Shown: positions 35,226-44,741, numbered from the stretch's first letter. The stretch is DNA of 64,000 bases from Pseudomonas sp. RSB 5.4 (GCF_037126175.1 NZ_CP146986.1:5084501-5148500), one strand, 5' to 3'. Program-made: numbers and translations. The notes: generated by a model not told the origin, from the sequence alone.

Positions 35226-36287
35226 TTGCGGGTATTGCTGATCAAGACCTCATCGCTGGGCGACGTGATTCACGCGTTGCCGGCGCTGACCGACGCGGCC
35301 CGGGCCATTCCCGGAATCAAGTTCGACTGGGTGGTGGAAGAGGGCTTTGCCGAGATCCCGACCTGGCACCCGGCCGTCGGCAAAGTGATTCCGGTGGCGA
35401 TCCGCCGCTGGCGCAAGAATCTCTGGCAGACGATCAAGAGCGGCGAGTGGAAGCGCTTCAAGCAAAGCGTGCGCGCCCATAAATACGATCTGGTGATCGA
35501 CGCTCAGGGCCTGCTGAAAAGTGCCTGGCTGACGCGCTATGTCAAAGCCCCGGTGGCCGGCCTCGACAAAGGCTCGGCGCGCGAGCCGATCGCCGCACGT
35601 TTCTACGACCGCAAACTGGCGGTGGCCCGTGGGCAGCATGCCGTTGAGCGGGTGCGCCAGTTGTTCGCTATCGCCCTCGGTTATGACCTGCCCAAAGGTC
35701 TGGGCGATTACGGCCTCAACGTCGAGCGACTGGTGGAATTGCCGCGCAAGAGCGCCTTCGTGGTGTTCCTGCACGGCACCACGTGGGACACCAAGCACTG
35801 GCCGGAAGCCTACTGGCGCGAGCTGACCGAACGCGTTGGCTATCTGGGCGTCGGGGTCAAACTGCCGTGGGGCAACCCGCTGGAGAAGGCCCGTGCCGAA
35901 CGGATTGCCGCCGGTTTCAAGCACGCCGAAGTGCTGCCGAAGCTGAATCTGGCCGGGGTCGGCAAAGTGCTGGCCGGCGCCCAGGCCTGCGTGGCGGTGG
36001 ACACTGGCCTCGGCCATCTGGCGGCCGCGCTGGACGTGCCAACGATTTCGCTGTTCGGCCCGACCAATCCGGGCCTGACCGGCGCCTACGGCAAGGTGCA
36101 GATTCACATGGCCAGTGATTTCCCCTGTGCCCCTTGCCTGCAAAAGAAATGTACGTATCAACCGACCGCGCAGGATGCCCGTCAGTTTGACCTGAAGCGC
36201 GAGCAGCCCCTGTGCTTCACGCGTCTGAATCCCGAGCGTGTCGCCAGCCGACTGAGCACGTTGTTAATGGCTGAGGAGCTGCGCTGA
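35226..36287 (+). CDS. waaC: LPS heptosyltransferase I
   Basis: Adds the first heptose to Kdo; 353 residues, family GT9. It begins at TTG 35226, one base after the waaF stop: MRVLLIKTSSLGDVIHALPA is the canonical WaaC start. A longer frame opening inside waaF is not credible. FLHGTTWDTKHWPEAYW and VDTGLGHLAAALDVPTISLF are the donor-binding motifs. The stop overlaps waaG as TGATG, which points to translational coupling through the operon. Confidence 0.95.
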   Translation: MRVLLIKTSSLGDVIHALPALTDAARAIPGIKFDWVVEEGFAEIPTWHPAVGKVIPVAIRRWRKNLWQTIKSGEWKRFKQSVRAHKYDLVIDAQGLLKSAWLTRYVKAPVAGLDKGSAREPIAARFYDRKLAVARGQHAVERVRQLFAIALGYDLPKGLGDYGLNVERLVELPRKSAFVVFLHGTTWDTKHWPEAYWRELTERVGYLGVGVKLPWGNPLEKARAERIAAGFKHAEVLPKLNLAGVGKVLAGAQACVAVDTGLGHLAAALDVPTISLFGPTNPGLTGAYGKVQIHMASDFPCAPCLQKKCTYQPTAQDARQFDLKREQPLCFTRLNPERVASRLSTLLMAEELR

Positions 36288-37408
36288 TGCAATTGGCTTT
36301 TGTCCTGTACAAATATTTCCCGTTCGGTGGCTTGCAGCGCGACTTCATGCGCATCGCCCTCGAATGCCAGAAGCGCGGCCACCAGATTCGTGTCTACACG
36401 CTGATCTGGGAAGGCGACGTGCCGCCCGGTTTCGAAGTGCTGGTGGCGCCGGTCAAGGCGTTCTTCAACCATCGGCGCAACGAGAAGCTCAGCGCGTGGA
36501 TGGAGGCGGATCTGGCCAAGCGTCCGGTGGACCGCCTGATCGGCTTCAACAAGATGCCGGGGCTGGACGTCTACTACGCCGCCGACGGCTGCTTCGAAGA
36601 CAAGGCGCAAAATCTGCGCCATTCGCTGTACCGCCGCTGGGGCCGCTACCGGCACTTCGCCGAGTACGAGCGCGCGGTGTTCGCCAAAGATGCGAAAACC
36701 GAAGTGTTGATGATTTCCGAAGTGCAGCAGCCGCTGTTCATCAAGCACTACGGCACGCCGCTTGAACGCTTCCACCTGCTGCCGCCGGGCATCGCCCAGG
36801 ATCGTCGTCGGCCGGCGGATGCCGACGAGATTCGCGCCGGTTTCCGCGCCGAATTCAACCTCACGGACGACGAATTGCTGCTGGTGCAGATCGGCTCCGG
36901 GTTCAAGACCAAGGGCGTCGATCGCAGCCTCAAGGCGCTGGCCGCACTGCCCGCCGAGCTGAAGAAGCGCACCCGGCTGTTTGTAATCGGCCAGGATGAC
37001 CCCAAATTGTTCCAGATGCAGAGTGCCACTTTGGGCCTGGGCGACAACGTGACGTTCCTCAAGGGCCGCAGCGATATTCCGCGGTTCCTGCTCGGCGCCG
37101 ACCTGTTGATCCACCCGGCGTACAACGAAAACACCGGTACGGTGCTGCTCGAAGCGCTGGTCGCCGGTTTGCCGGTGCTGGTCAGCGCGGTCTGCGGTTA
37201 CGCCCATTACATTGCCGAGGCAGATGCCGGGCGAGTGCTGGACGAGCCGTTCGATCAGGCGCAACTGACGCAATACCTGACTGAGATGTTGGGCGACGCC
37301 TCTGCACGCGCGGCCTGGAGCCGCAATGGTCTGACCTTCGCCGAGACGGCCGACCTCTACAGCATGCCGCAGCACGCGGCCGATGTGATTCTGGCGGAGC
37401 ACGCTTAA
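36287..37408 (+). CDS. waaG: UDP-glucose:(heptosyl) LPS alpha-1,3-glucosyltransferase-type WaaG
   Basis: GT4 glycosyltransferase, 373 residues, that adds the first outer-core sugar to HepII. In Pseudomonas that sugar is galactosamine. MQLAFVLYKYFPFGGLQRDF is the WaaG N-terminus. FGGLQRD binds the donor, and HPAYNENTGTVLLEALVAGL (about 279-298) is the EX7E motif of the family. It shares its start with the waaC stop, and waaP follows immediately as TAAATG. Confidence 0.95.
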   Translation: MQLAFVLYKYFPFGGLQRDFMRIALECQKRGHQIRVYTLIWEGDVPPGFEVLVAPVKAFFNHRRNEKLSAWMEADLAKRPVDRLIGFNKMPGLDVYYAADGCFEDKAQNLRHSLYRRWGRYRHFAEYERAVFAKDAKTEVLMISEVQQPLFIKHYGTPLERFHLLPPGIAQDRRRPADADEIRAGFRAEFNLTDDELLLVQIGSGFKTKGVDRSLKALAALPAELKKRTRLFVIGQDDPKLFQMQSATLGLGDNVTFLKGRSDIPRFLLGADLLIHPAYNENTGTVLLEALVAGLPVLVSAVCGYAHYIAEADAGRVLDEPFDQAQLTQYLTEMLGDASARAAWSRNGLTFAETADLYSMPQHAADVILAEHA

Positions 37409-38215
37409 ATGAAGTTGATGCTGGCTGAACCGTTCAAGAGCCTTTGGGCCGGGCGCGACCCGTTCGTCGAAGTCGAAGGCTTGCAGGGCGAGGTCTACCG
37501 CGAGCTGGAAGCTCGCCGCACGCTGCGCACGGAAGTCGACGGCAACGGATTTTTCGTCAAGATCCACCGTGGCATCGGCTGGGGCGAGATCTTCAAGAAC
37601 CTGCTGACCGCCAAGCTGCCGGTGCTCGGCGCGGGTCAGGAGTGGCAGGCGATCCAGCGTCTGCAGGAAGTCGGCGTGCCGACCATGACCGCCGTGGCTT
37701 ACGGCGAGAAGGGCAGCAACCCGGCGGATCAGCATTCGTTCATTGTCACCGAAGAACTGGCGCCGACCATCAGCCTCGAAGATTTCAGCATCGATTGGGT
37801 CAAGAACCCGCCGCAGCCGACACTCAAGCGCGCGCTGATCGCTGAAGTCGCGCGCATGACCGGCATGATGCATCGCGCCGGGGTCAACCACCGCGACTGC
37901 TACATCTGCCACTTTCTGTTGCACACCGATAAACCGGTCACCCCGGACGCTTTCAAACTCTCGGTGATCGACCTGCACCGCGCCCAGACCCGCCCCAGAA
38001 TTACTCAGCGCTGGCGCAACAAGGATTTGGCCGCGCTGTATTTTTCGGCACTGGACATCGGCCTGACCCGTCGTGACAAGCTGCGCTTCCTCAAAGGCTA
38101 CTTCCAGCAACCGCTGCGGCAGATCCTGGCGGAAGAAGCGCCGTTGCTGAGCTGGCTCGAAGGCAAGGCCAACAAGCTCTATGCGCGCAAACAGCGTTAC
38201 GGGGATGCGCTCTGA
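37409..38215 (+). CDS. waaP: LPS core heptose I kinase WaaP
   Basis: Phosphorylates HepI O4 of the inner core, which in P. aeruginosa is essential for outer-membrane integrity. 268 residues. Protein-kinase-like fold: NGFFVKIHRGIGWGEIFKNL holds the nucleotide Lys, and NHRDCYICHFLL holds the catalytic Asp at residue 163. SVIDLHRAQTRP is the metal-binding DFG equivalent. The stop overlaps the next gene as TGATG. Confidence 0.95.
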   Translation: MKLMLAEPFKSLWAGRDPFVEVEGLQGEVYRELEARRTLRTEVDGNGFFVKIHRGIGWGEIFKNLLTAKLPVLGAGQEWQAIQRLQEVGVPTMTAVAYGEKGSNPADQHSFIVTEELAPTISLEDFSIDWVKNPPQPTLKRALIAEVARMTGMMHRAGVNHRDCYICHFLLHTDKPVTPDAFKLSVIDLHRAQTRPRITQRWRNKDLAALYFSALDIGLTRRDKLRFLKGYFQQPLRQILAEEAPLLSWLEGKANKLYARKQRYGDAL

Positions 38216-38949
38216 TGGCGGGTTGGACGCTTGAACCGCAATACGGCGAACTGACTGAAGATTTCGGCAGCCTCGAAGCGGTGTTTGCCCTGCAGGGCGA
38301 ACGTCTGACCCGTGATCCGCTGTCCGAAGTCATTCGCGTGCAGCGCAACGGCGTGAATTACTACGTCAAACGCTACGTCGGCGCCGGTAAAGGCTTGCGT
38401 CGTTACCTGGGCAAACCCCGGGTGAAGATGGAGTGGCAGAACCTCAAACGTTTCGCCAAGTGGGGCATTCCCACCGCCGAAGTGGTGGCCTGGGGCCTGG
38501 AACGACGTGGCGCGGCTTATGCCCGTGGCGCGATGATCACCCGCGAGCTGCCGCACACCGAAGACCTCTCGGCGCTGGCCGAGCGCAACGATCCGAAACT
38601 CAAGGATCGCCTGTGGGTGGATGGCATCAGCCGGCAACTGGCCGGTTACACCCGGACCATGCACGATCACCGTTTTACCCACAACGACCTGAAGTGGCGC
38701 AACCTGCTGATCGACGATCAGGAACAGGTGTTTCTGATCGACTGCCCGAACGGCGATTTCTGGCGCGGCTTCTGGCTTAAATACCGGATCACCAAGGATC
38801 TGGCCTGTCTCGACAAGGTGGCCAAGTATCACCTGTCGAATACCCAGCGCCTGCGTTTCTACCTGCAATACCGCGGACGTGATCGGCTCAATGCTGCCGA
38901 CAAGAAACGGATTCGCCACGTGGTGAGATTTTTCGAGGGACGTGAATGA
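38215..38949 (+). CDS. wapP: LPS core kinase of the InaA/WaaP family (WapP)
   Basis: 244-residue kinase-like protein, probably phosphorylating a core heptose next to WaaP's target. NYYVKRYVGAGKGLRRYLG carries the nucleotide Lys. FTHNDLKWRNLL holds the catalytic Asp at residue 158, and FLIDCPNGDFWRGFW is the metal site. All key residues are present. In PAO1 the gene in this place is PA5008 (wapP). It overlaps both neighbours (TGATG, ATGA). Confidence 0.85.
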   Translation: MAGWTLEPQYGELTEDFGSLEAVFALQGERLTRDPLSEVIRVQRNGVNYYVKRYVGAGKGLRRYLGKPRVKMEWQNLKRFAKWGIPTAEVVAWGLERRGAAYARGAMITRELPHTEDLSALAERNDPKLKDRLWVDGISRQLAGYTRTMHDHRFTHNDLKWRNLLIDDQEQVFLIDCPNGDFWRGFWLKYRITKDLACLDKVAKYHLSNTQRLRFYLQYRGRDRLNAADKKRIRHVVRFFEGRE

Positions 38950-39698
38950 CTGATTTCCTGGCCGCTGAAGACCGGGCGCTGCTTGAGCGTCATGGCCTCG
39001 GCACTTTCGACGCGCTCTGGGCCAAACAGCTCGAAGCCGTGGACGAACCCAACACCGATGGCGGTGGCTGGAGCAGCGTGTTTCGTCTGGAGCTGGAAGG
39101 GCAGGCTTACTACCTCAAGCGCCAGAGCAACTACCTGACCCGCACCTTGCACGCGCCGTTCGGCGAGCCGAGTTTCGCCCGCGAGTTCCGCAATATCAGC
39201 CGCTACAACAAGCTGGGGATTCCGGCGCTGCAAGCGGCGTTTTTCGGTGAGCGCAAGGTCAAGGGCGATGTTCAGGCGATCCTGCTGACCCGTGCCCTCG
39301 ATGGCTGGGACGATCTCGACTCGCTATTGCAACGCTGGTCGGAACTGACCAGCGTGCAGCAATCAGCGATTCTCAAGGCTTGCGGACAACTGGCGCGCCG
39401 CCTGCACGGCGTGCGTCAGGTGCACGGCTGCTTTTATCCAAAACACATTTTTTTGCAGGCTGATGGCGGCGCCTATCGGGCGCAGTTGATCGACCTGGAA
39501 AAGACCCGACCACTGCTGTTCGGCATGCGTGATCGGGTCAAGGATCTGGAGCCGCTGCTGCGTCGTGCACCTGAATGGAGCGAGGCGCTACTGCGCGAGT
39601 TGCTCGCGGCGTATCTCGATCAGCCGCTGGACAGTTCGCTGGTCGACAGCTGGGTGACGCGCCTGACTGCACGGCGCAGTCGCAAGGAGGCCCGTTGA
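38946..39698 (+). CDS. wapQ: LPS core kinase-like protein of the InaA family (WapQ)
   Basis: 250 residues, kinase-like fold, the PA5007 (wapQ) position. AYYLKRQSNYLTRTL carries the nucleotide Lys. The catalytic loop reads VHGCFYPKHIFL, with Cys at 162 where WaaP and WapP have Asp. LIDLEKTRP is the metal-site equivalent. It may be a divergent active kinase or a pseudokinase partner; sequence alone does not decide. ATG at 38946 overlaps the previous stop as ATGA. Confidence 0.8.
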   Translation: MTDFLAAEDRALLERHGLGTFDALWAKQLEAVDEPNTDGGGWSSVFRLELEGQAYYLKRQSNYLTRTLHAPFGEPSFAREFRNISRYNKLGIPALQAAFFGERKVKGDVQAILLTRALDGWDDLDSLLQRWSELTSVQQSAILKACGQLARRLHGVRQVHGCFYPKHIFLQADGGAYRAQLIDLEKTRPLLFGMRDRVKDLEPLLRRAPEWSEALLRELLAAYLDQPLDSSLVDSWVTRLTARRSRKEAR

Positions 39699-41149
39699 TG
39701 CAGTTGTCCGAACTGAAAAATGCCGGGCGCACGCCGAGTCTGCCGCTGACGATCACGCTGGCCGATGCCGCCGGTTCCGCGGATTTACAGTTGCTGAGCC
39801 TGCTGCGGGTGCTGCCGGGGCAGCGCTATGTCGGTGCCGGGGTCTGGCGCGGGCGGCCGGTGCTGGCCAAATTACTGGTGGGCAGCAAGGCTGCGCGGCA
39901 TTTTCAGCGCGAACTGGCGGGCGTCAAGTTGCTCGCCGAACAAGGTCTGACCACGCCGCTGTTGTTGGCTGATGGCCTGAAGGATGGCGAGGGCGGCTGG
40001 CTGCTGTTCGAGTTCCTCGAAGGTGCTGAAAGCCTCGGTGATGCCTGGCAGAAAGTCGAATCACTGCCGGTGCTGGCGGACGAGCAATCGGCGGTACTCG
40101 CCGAGGCGCTGGGTGCGATCGGTCAACTGCATGGCAAAGGCCTGTGGCAGGAAGACCTGCACCTGGACAACCTGCTGCGCCATGGCAGTCAGTTGTACCT
40201 GATCGATGGTGCCGGGATCTGCGCCGAGACCGCTGGCCAGCCGTTGTCGCGGCAGAAAGTGCTGGAAAACCTCGGGGTGTTTTTCGCCCAGTTGCCCAAG
40301 TCACTGGAGCCGTTCACCGAAGAATTGCTGGTGTATTACCTGCTGAGCAACAGCGAGCATGCGCTGCCGCTGGAAGCATTGCAGAAGCAGATCGCCAGGG
40401 TGCGCGCCTGGCGCCTGAAGGATTACCTGATCAAGGTCGGCCGCGAGTGCACGCTGTTCAGTGTGCAGCGCGGAGCGTTTGGCCTGCGGGCGATCCGTCG
40501 AGAGGAAGAGGCGGCGATGCTGCCGGTACTGGATCAGGCTGATGCGCTGCTTGATCAGGGCCATCTGTACAAGACCGGTGGTGCGGCAAGCGTCGGCAAG
40601 GTCGAGGTGGCCGGGCGCACGCTGGTGATCAAACGTTACAACATCAAGGGCTTTGCGCACTGGCTCAAGCGTTTCTGGCGCCCGAGCCGCGCCTGGCATT
40701 CATGGCGCGAAGGCAATCGCCTGGCGTTCCTCGGCATCGCTACGCCGAAGCCGCTGGCGGTGCTGGAAAAGCGCTTTTTGTGGCTGCGCAGCCGCGCCTA
40801 TCTGGTGACCGAGTTTCTGCCGGGCCCGGACATCATCGAGCGCTTTGCGCCGTATGTTGAAAGCGGTGCGGCGCCGGAATCCGAGTTGCAGGCCCTGGAA
40901 CAACTGTTCGCACGGTTGATCGCCGAGCGCATCAGCCATGGCGACTTCAAGGGCCACAACCTGTTCTGGCAGGGAGATCGCTGGGCGCTAATCGATCTGG
41001 ATTCGATGTGTCAGCACGGCTCTGTCGGAAGTTTCGCACCGGCCTATGCGCGGGATCGGGCACGGTTCATGCGCAACTGGCCCGAGAGCAGCGCGCTGTA
41101 TCAGGTGATTGATCAGCGGTTGCCCAAAGATATCTCCAGCGCGGCCTGA
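39698..41149 (+). CDS. Tandem double-kinase-domain LPS core protein (PA5006 type)
   Basis: 483 residues made of two kinase-like domains. Domain 1 (about 1-245) has WQEDLHLDNLL with Asp 153 and YLIDGAGI. Domain 2 (about 275-483) has TLVIKRYNIKG, ISHGDFKGHNLFW with Asp 416 and LIDLDSM. Both keep a catalytic-loop Asp, although domain 1 lacks the preceding His. In P. aeruginosa this gene closes the waaF operon and is thought to act on core phosphorylation. Its exact site is unknown to me. AAGGAGG precedes ATG 39698 at ideal spacing. Confidence 0.85.
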   Translation: MQLSELKNAGRTPSLPLTITLADAAGSADLQLLSLLRVLPGQRYVGAGVWRGRPVLAKLLVGSKAARHFQRELAGVKLLAEQGLTTPLLLADGLKDGEGGWLLFEFLEGAESLGDAWQKVESLPVLADEQSAVLAEALGAIGQLHGKGLWQEDLHLDNLLRHGSQLYLIDGAGICAETAGQPLSRQKVLENLGVFFAQLPKSLEPFTEELLVYYLLSNSEHALPLEALQKQIARVRAWRLKDYLIKVGRECTLFSVQRGAFGLRAIRREEEAAMLPVLDQADALLDQGHLYKTGGAASVGKVEVAGRTLVIKRYNIKGFAHWLKRFWRPSRAWHSWREGNRLAFLGIATPKPLAVLEKRFLWLRSRAYLVTEFLPGPDIIERFAPYVESGAAPESELQALEQLFARLIAERISHGDFKGHNLFWQGDRWALIDLDSMCQHGSVGSFAPAYARDRARFMRNWPESSALYQVIDQRLPKDISSAA

Positions 41150-41152
41150 GCC

Positions 41153-41224
41153 GCCTTCGCCAGCAAGCTCACTCCCACATGGAAATGCATTCCCCTGTAG
41201 GAGTGAGCCTGCTCGTGATAAGGC
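41153..41224. repeat. Degenerate REP-like inverted pair
   Basis: GCCAGCAAGCTCACTCCCAC faces GTAGGAGTGAGCCTGCTCGT. It is a diverged relative of the common REP and follows the kinase operon. Confidence 0.6.
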
Positions 41225-41259
41225 TTTAAAACCTCAAAAATCTGCCCTTGAGCAATGAC

Positions 41260-41282
41260 GGACAAATTCCACTGATTTGTCC
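41260..41282. promoter_or_regulatory. Operator-like inverted repeat before the lipoprotein gene
   Basis: GGACAAAT (41260-41267) and ATTTGTCC (41275-41282) are perfect inverses with a seven-base centre. The site lies ~80 bases before the lipoprotein start. The regulator is not recognised. Confidence 0.4.
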
Positions 41283-41362
41283 TACAGCTTCTCCAGAAGC
41301 CATGAACTGTGCCCGCTCCAGCCCCGATGCTAGCTTGCTCTGACCACTTCGGAGGGCAAGAC

Positions 41363-41698
41363 TTGACCATCAAAAACGCCGTAACACTGAGCACCTGCGC
41401 ATGGCTTTTATCCGGCTGCGGCACCGCCGCCTCGGTAATGCAAATGGACGCCGACGTCGCCCGCGACATGCGCAAACAGAAAACCTACTGCCAATCGATT
41501 CCGCGAATCTACAGCGGTCTGGCGTTCGACTTCTGCGTACTCCACGCGCCCCCTGACCCCTCCGGCGTCCTGGTGCCGTTCGTGCTGCTGGACCTGCCGT
41601 TGTCCGGGGTGCTGGATACGGTGGTGTTGCCGTATACGATTTACCGTCAAGCCAGTGACGGCAGTCTCGGTATCTATTGGCGCGCGGGCGGTTATTGA
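41363..41698 (+). CDS. YceK/YidQ family (DUF1375) lipoprotein
   Basis: 111-residue lipoprotein. TTG at 41363 is the best start: GGAG lies eight bases upstream, and the product begins with a signal peptide ending in the lipobox LSGC (Cys about 18). The rest (YSGLAFDFC, FVLLDLPLSGVLDTVVLPYT) matches the DUF1375/YceK pattern, with the LPLSxxxDTxxLPY core. Residue +2 is Gly, so it is probably sent to the outer membrane. Its role is unknown. It sits between the two LPS core operons. Confidence 0.8.
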   Translation: MTIKNAVTLSTCAWLLSGCGTAASVMQMDADVARDMRKQKTYCQSIPRIYSGLAFDFCVLHAPPDPSGVLVPFVLLDLPLSGVLDTVVLPYTIYRQASDGSLGIYWRAGGY

Positions 41699-41749
41699 GT
41701 GTGAAAGCAAGGTTTCACCTGGCCGATTCACCTGGGGCAATTCGCACAG

Positions 41750-41776
41750 GGTCATTCCCGCCACGTTTACGCTATA
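41750..41776 (+). promoter_or_regulatory. Sigma-70-like promoter of the wapO operon
   Basis: TATAAT at 41771-41776 is a perfect -10. The -35 at 17-base spacing is weak (GGTCAT). The transcript would have a leader of ~90 bases with two short GC-rich hairpins before GTG 41870. Confidence 0.5.
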
Positions 41777-41869
41777 ATCCCGCCCTTTAGCTGTCTCTCG
41801 CCCGGTGCGAGGGCACATCAATTTTCAAGGCGCATCGCGCCTGAATGCAGACTAAAGAGGCTAGACCCT

Positions 41870-43627
41870 GTGGCATTGACGATTCTTGGCCTGTCCGGCG
41901 CCCTTAGCCATGACCCTTCAGCCGCCTTGTACATCGACGGCAAGCTGGTGGCGGCGGCTGAAGAAGAGCGCTTCGTCCGCGATAAGCATGCAAAGAACCG
42001 CATGCCCTACGAATCGGCGAAGTTCTGCCTGGAACAGGCCGGTATCAAGCCGTCCGACGTTGACGTGGTGGCGATTCCGTTCGCCCCGATCAGCCTGTTC
42101 GGCAAGGCCCGCTGGCACTACGCCAAGCGCTACTGGTACGCGCCGGATCGCGCCCTCGATGCGATCCTGATGGGCAACCGTCGCTACAAGCGCTATCGCA
42201 ACAAGATCGTCTGGTGCCTGGAGCAGCTGGGTTTTGATCCGAAGAAGATCAAGATCGAGCCGGTCGAGCATCACCTGGCTCACGCTTCCAGCGCCTACCA
42301 CTGCTCGGGTTTCAAAGAGAAAACCGCGATCCTCGGCATCGACGGCAAGGGCGAGTACGCCACGACCTTCTTCGGTTACGGCGAAAACGGCAAGATCCAC
42401 AAGATCAAGGAATTCTTCGATCCGGACTCCCTCGGCGGCCTGTACGGCGCGATCACCGAGTTCCTCGGTTTCGAGATGCTCGACGGCGAGTTCAAGGTCA
42501 TGGGCATGGCGCCGTACGGCGACGCCAGCAAATACGACTTCTCGCGCCTGGCCTCGTTCGAGAACGGCGAGCTGGTGATCAACACCGACTACGCTAACGT
42601 GATCGGCCTGCGTCGCTACAAGGAGAAGGGCAAGGGCTTCTACTTCTCGCCGAAGCTGATCGAGTGGCTGGGTCCGAAGCGCGAAGGCGACATCGCCGAC
42701 GAGCCGTACATCCACTACGCCGCGAGCATGCAAGCGCTGTTCGAGAAACTGGCGTTGCAGATGATCGACTACTACCTGGGCGACGTGCTCAAGGAAACCG
42801 GCAAACTGGCTTTCGCCGGTGGCTGTGCGCTGAACGTCAAGCTGAACCAGAAAATCATCGCCCGCGATGACATCAAGGAACTGTTCGTGCAACCGGCGTC
42901 CGGCGATGCCGGCACCGCGGTGGGCGCAGCGGCCTATGTGTCTCACGCCCGTGGCGTGCCGGTCGAGAAGATGGAACACGTCTACCTCGGCCCGTCGTAC
43001 AGCAACGAAGACGTGATCGCCGCGTGCGCCCGTCACGAGAACAAGCCGACCTGGCGCAAGCTCGACAACATGCCGGAGCAGATCGCCAAAATCATGGTCG
43101 ATGGCAACCCGGTGGCCTGGTTCCAGGGCCGCATGGAGTTCGGCCCGCGTGCGCTCGGTGGTCGTTCGATCATCGGTTGCCCGAGCGTGGCCGGTGTGGC
43201 TGACCGCATCAACCACCAGATCAAGTTCCGCGAGCGCTGGAGGCCTTTCTGCCCATCGATGCTCGACACCGTTGCGCCACAGATGATCAAGATCGATCAC
43301 CCGGCGCCGTTCATGACCTTCACCTTCGAAGTGGCGGAAGAGTGGAAGACCCGCGTACCTGAAGTGGTTCACGAAGACGGTACTTCCCGTGCCCAGGTGC
43401 TGAAGCGCGAATATAACCCGCGCTACTACGACATGATGAAGGCGCTGGAAAACCTCACCGGCAACGGCGTATCGCTGAATACCTCGCTGAACCGCCGTGG
43501 CGAACCGATGATCTGCTCGCCGACCGACGCCCTGAACATGTTCTTCGGCTCCGATCTGCAGTACCTGATCATGGAAGACATTCTGGTGGTCAAAGAGGGC
43601 GCAAACGCTTATGACTCGCTCGGCTGA
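41870..43627 (+). CDS. wapO: Carbamoyltransferase WapO (NodU/CmcH family)
   Basis: Transfers a carbamoyl group from carbamoyl phosphate; in P. aeruginosa the homologue modifies HepII of the core. 585 residues. The N-terminal ASKHA-like part has EPVEHHLAHASSAYHCSG (His ligands) and GIDGKGEYATTF. The C-terminal part has FQGRMEFGPRALGGRSIIG (about 422-440) and LNTSLNRRGEPM. GTG at 41870 is the start, with AGAGG ten bases upstream. The last 17 bases overlap the next gene. Confidence 0.93.
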   Translation: MALTILGLSGALSHDPSAALYIDGKLVAAAEEERFVRDKHAKNRMPYESAKFCLEQAGIKPSDVDVVAIPFAPISLFGKARWHYAKRYWYAPDRALDAILMGNRRYKRYRNKIVWCLEQLGFDPKKIKIEPVEHHLAHASSAYHCSGFKEKTAILGIDGKGEYATTFFGYGENGKIHKIKEFFDPDSLGGLYGAITEFLGFEMLDGEFKVMGMAPYGDASKYDFSRLASFENGELVINTDYANVIGLRRYKEKGKGFYFSPKLIEWLGPKREGDIADEPYIHYAASMQALFEKLALQMIDYYLGDVLKETGKLAFAGGCALNVKLNQKIIARDDIKELFVQPASGDAGTAVGAAAYVSHARGVPVEKMEHVYLGPSYSNEDVIAACARHENKPTWRKLDNMPEQIAKIMVDGNPVAWFQGRMEFGPRALGGRSIIGCPSVAGVADRINHQIKFRERWRPFCPSMLDTVAPQMIKIDHPAPFMTFTFEVAEEWKTRVPEVVHEDGTSRAQVLKREYNPRYYDMMKALENLTGNGVSLNTSLNRRGEPMICSPTDALNMFFGSDLQYLIMEDILVVKEGANAYDSLG

Positions 43628-44741
43628 ACGCCATGTGCTGCAGTTCTGTCACGGCTATGACGGGCCGTTCCTCGACTGCGCACGGCAGTACGCCAGCCTG
43701 TTCGCGGGCACCGGTTATCGGGTGACCACGGTCTTTCTGACCGGGGCCGCCGATAGCGAGGTGGCCGCAGCGTGTGCTTCCGATGAAGTGTTGTTCATGG
43801 AATACAGCTCCAAGGCCATTCGTGGTCTGAAGCTGGGCGCCATCGGCGATCTGCGCAAGATCGCCGCTTCACGCAATTTCAGTTTCTGCATCGCCCATCG
43901 CTTCAAGCCGATCTACATCGCCTTGCTCGGCACGTCGCTGCCAGTGATTGGCGTGCACCACGCGTTTGACGATTACAAACGCGGCACGCGCAAGCTGTTC
44001 GCGCACATTTTCCGCAAGCGCCTGAGCCTGCTCGGCGTGTCCGATGCGGTGCGTGACGACATGCGTCGTTGCCTGCCGAAATGGCCGTCGACCCGCATCC
44101 AGACCTTGTACAACCGCATCGATGTGCCGGCCTTGCAGGCCAGTCAGGTGTCAGCTCGCGTGGCTCGCGAGACCCTCGGTCTGGCGGCGGATGCGTTCAT
44201 TGTCGGCAACGTCGGACGGCTGCACCCGGACAAGGATCAGGCCACCTTGCTGCACGGTTTCGCCGCGGCGTCGCCGGGTTTGCCGGGCAACAGTCAATTG
44301 GTGATTCTCGGCAAGGGCCGTCTGGAGCAGGACCTCAAGGAACTGGCCCGCGAGCTGGGTATTGGTGATCGCGTGCTGTTTCTCGGTCAGGTGCCGGACG
44401 CACGCAATTACTTCCGTGCCTTCGATGTGTTTGCGCTGAGCTCCGATCACGAACCGTTCGGCATGGTGCTGCTGGAGGCCATGGCTGCTGGCGTGCCGTT
44501 GCTCGCCACTGCGTGTGGCGGGGCGAAGGAAGTGGTCGAAGGTGTGGGCATTCTGTTCCCGCTGGGCGATGCCGAGCACCTTGCACAAGGCCTGCAACAT
44601 TTGGCCGGTATGGATGATCAGCAGCGCCGGCAGTGTGCCGAGCTGATGCTCGATCGCCTGCGTGAGCGTTTCTCCGACCGTGCGGTGCGCGACACCTTCT
44701 GGCGTCTGCCGCAAGTTACCGATCTGGCACCGAGGGGCTGA
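43611..44741 (+). CDS. wapH: GT4 glycosyltransferase WapH
   Basis: 376-residue glycosyltransferase of the LPS outer core, in the PA5004 position. An N-terminal acceptor domain is followed by the GT4 donor domain with NVGRLHPDKDQATLLHGF (about 201) and SSDHEPFGMVLLEAMAAGVP (about 282), the EX7E signature. In P. aeruginosa WapH adds a core glucose. AGAGGGC lies upstream and the start is inside wapO. Confidence 0.88.
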   Translation: MTRSAERHVLQFCHGYDGPFLDCARQYASLFAGTGYRVTTVFLTGAADSEVAAACASDEVLFMEYSSKAIRGLKLGAIGDLRKIAASRNFSFCIAHRFKPIYIALLGTSLPVIGVHHAFDDYKRGTRKLFAHIFRKRLSLLGVSDAVRDDMRRCLPKWPSTRIQTLYNRIDVPALQASQVSARVARETLGLAADAFIVGNVGRLHPDKDQATLLHGFAAASPGLPGNSQLVILGKGRLEQDLKELARELGIGDRVLFLGQVPDARNYFRAFDVFALSSDHEPFGMVLLEAMAAGVPLLATACGGAKEVVEGVGILFPLGDAEHLAQGLQHLAGMDDQQRRQCAELMLDRLRERFSDRAVRDTFWRLPQVTDLAPRG

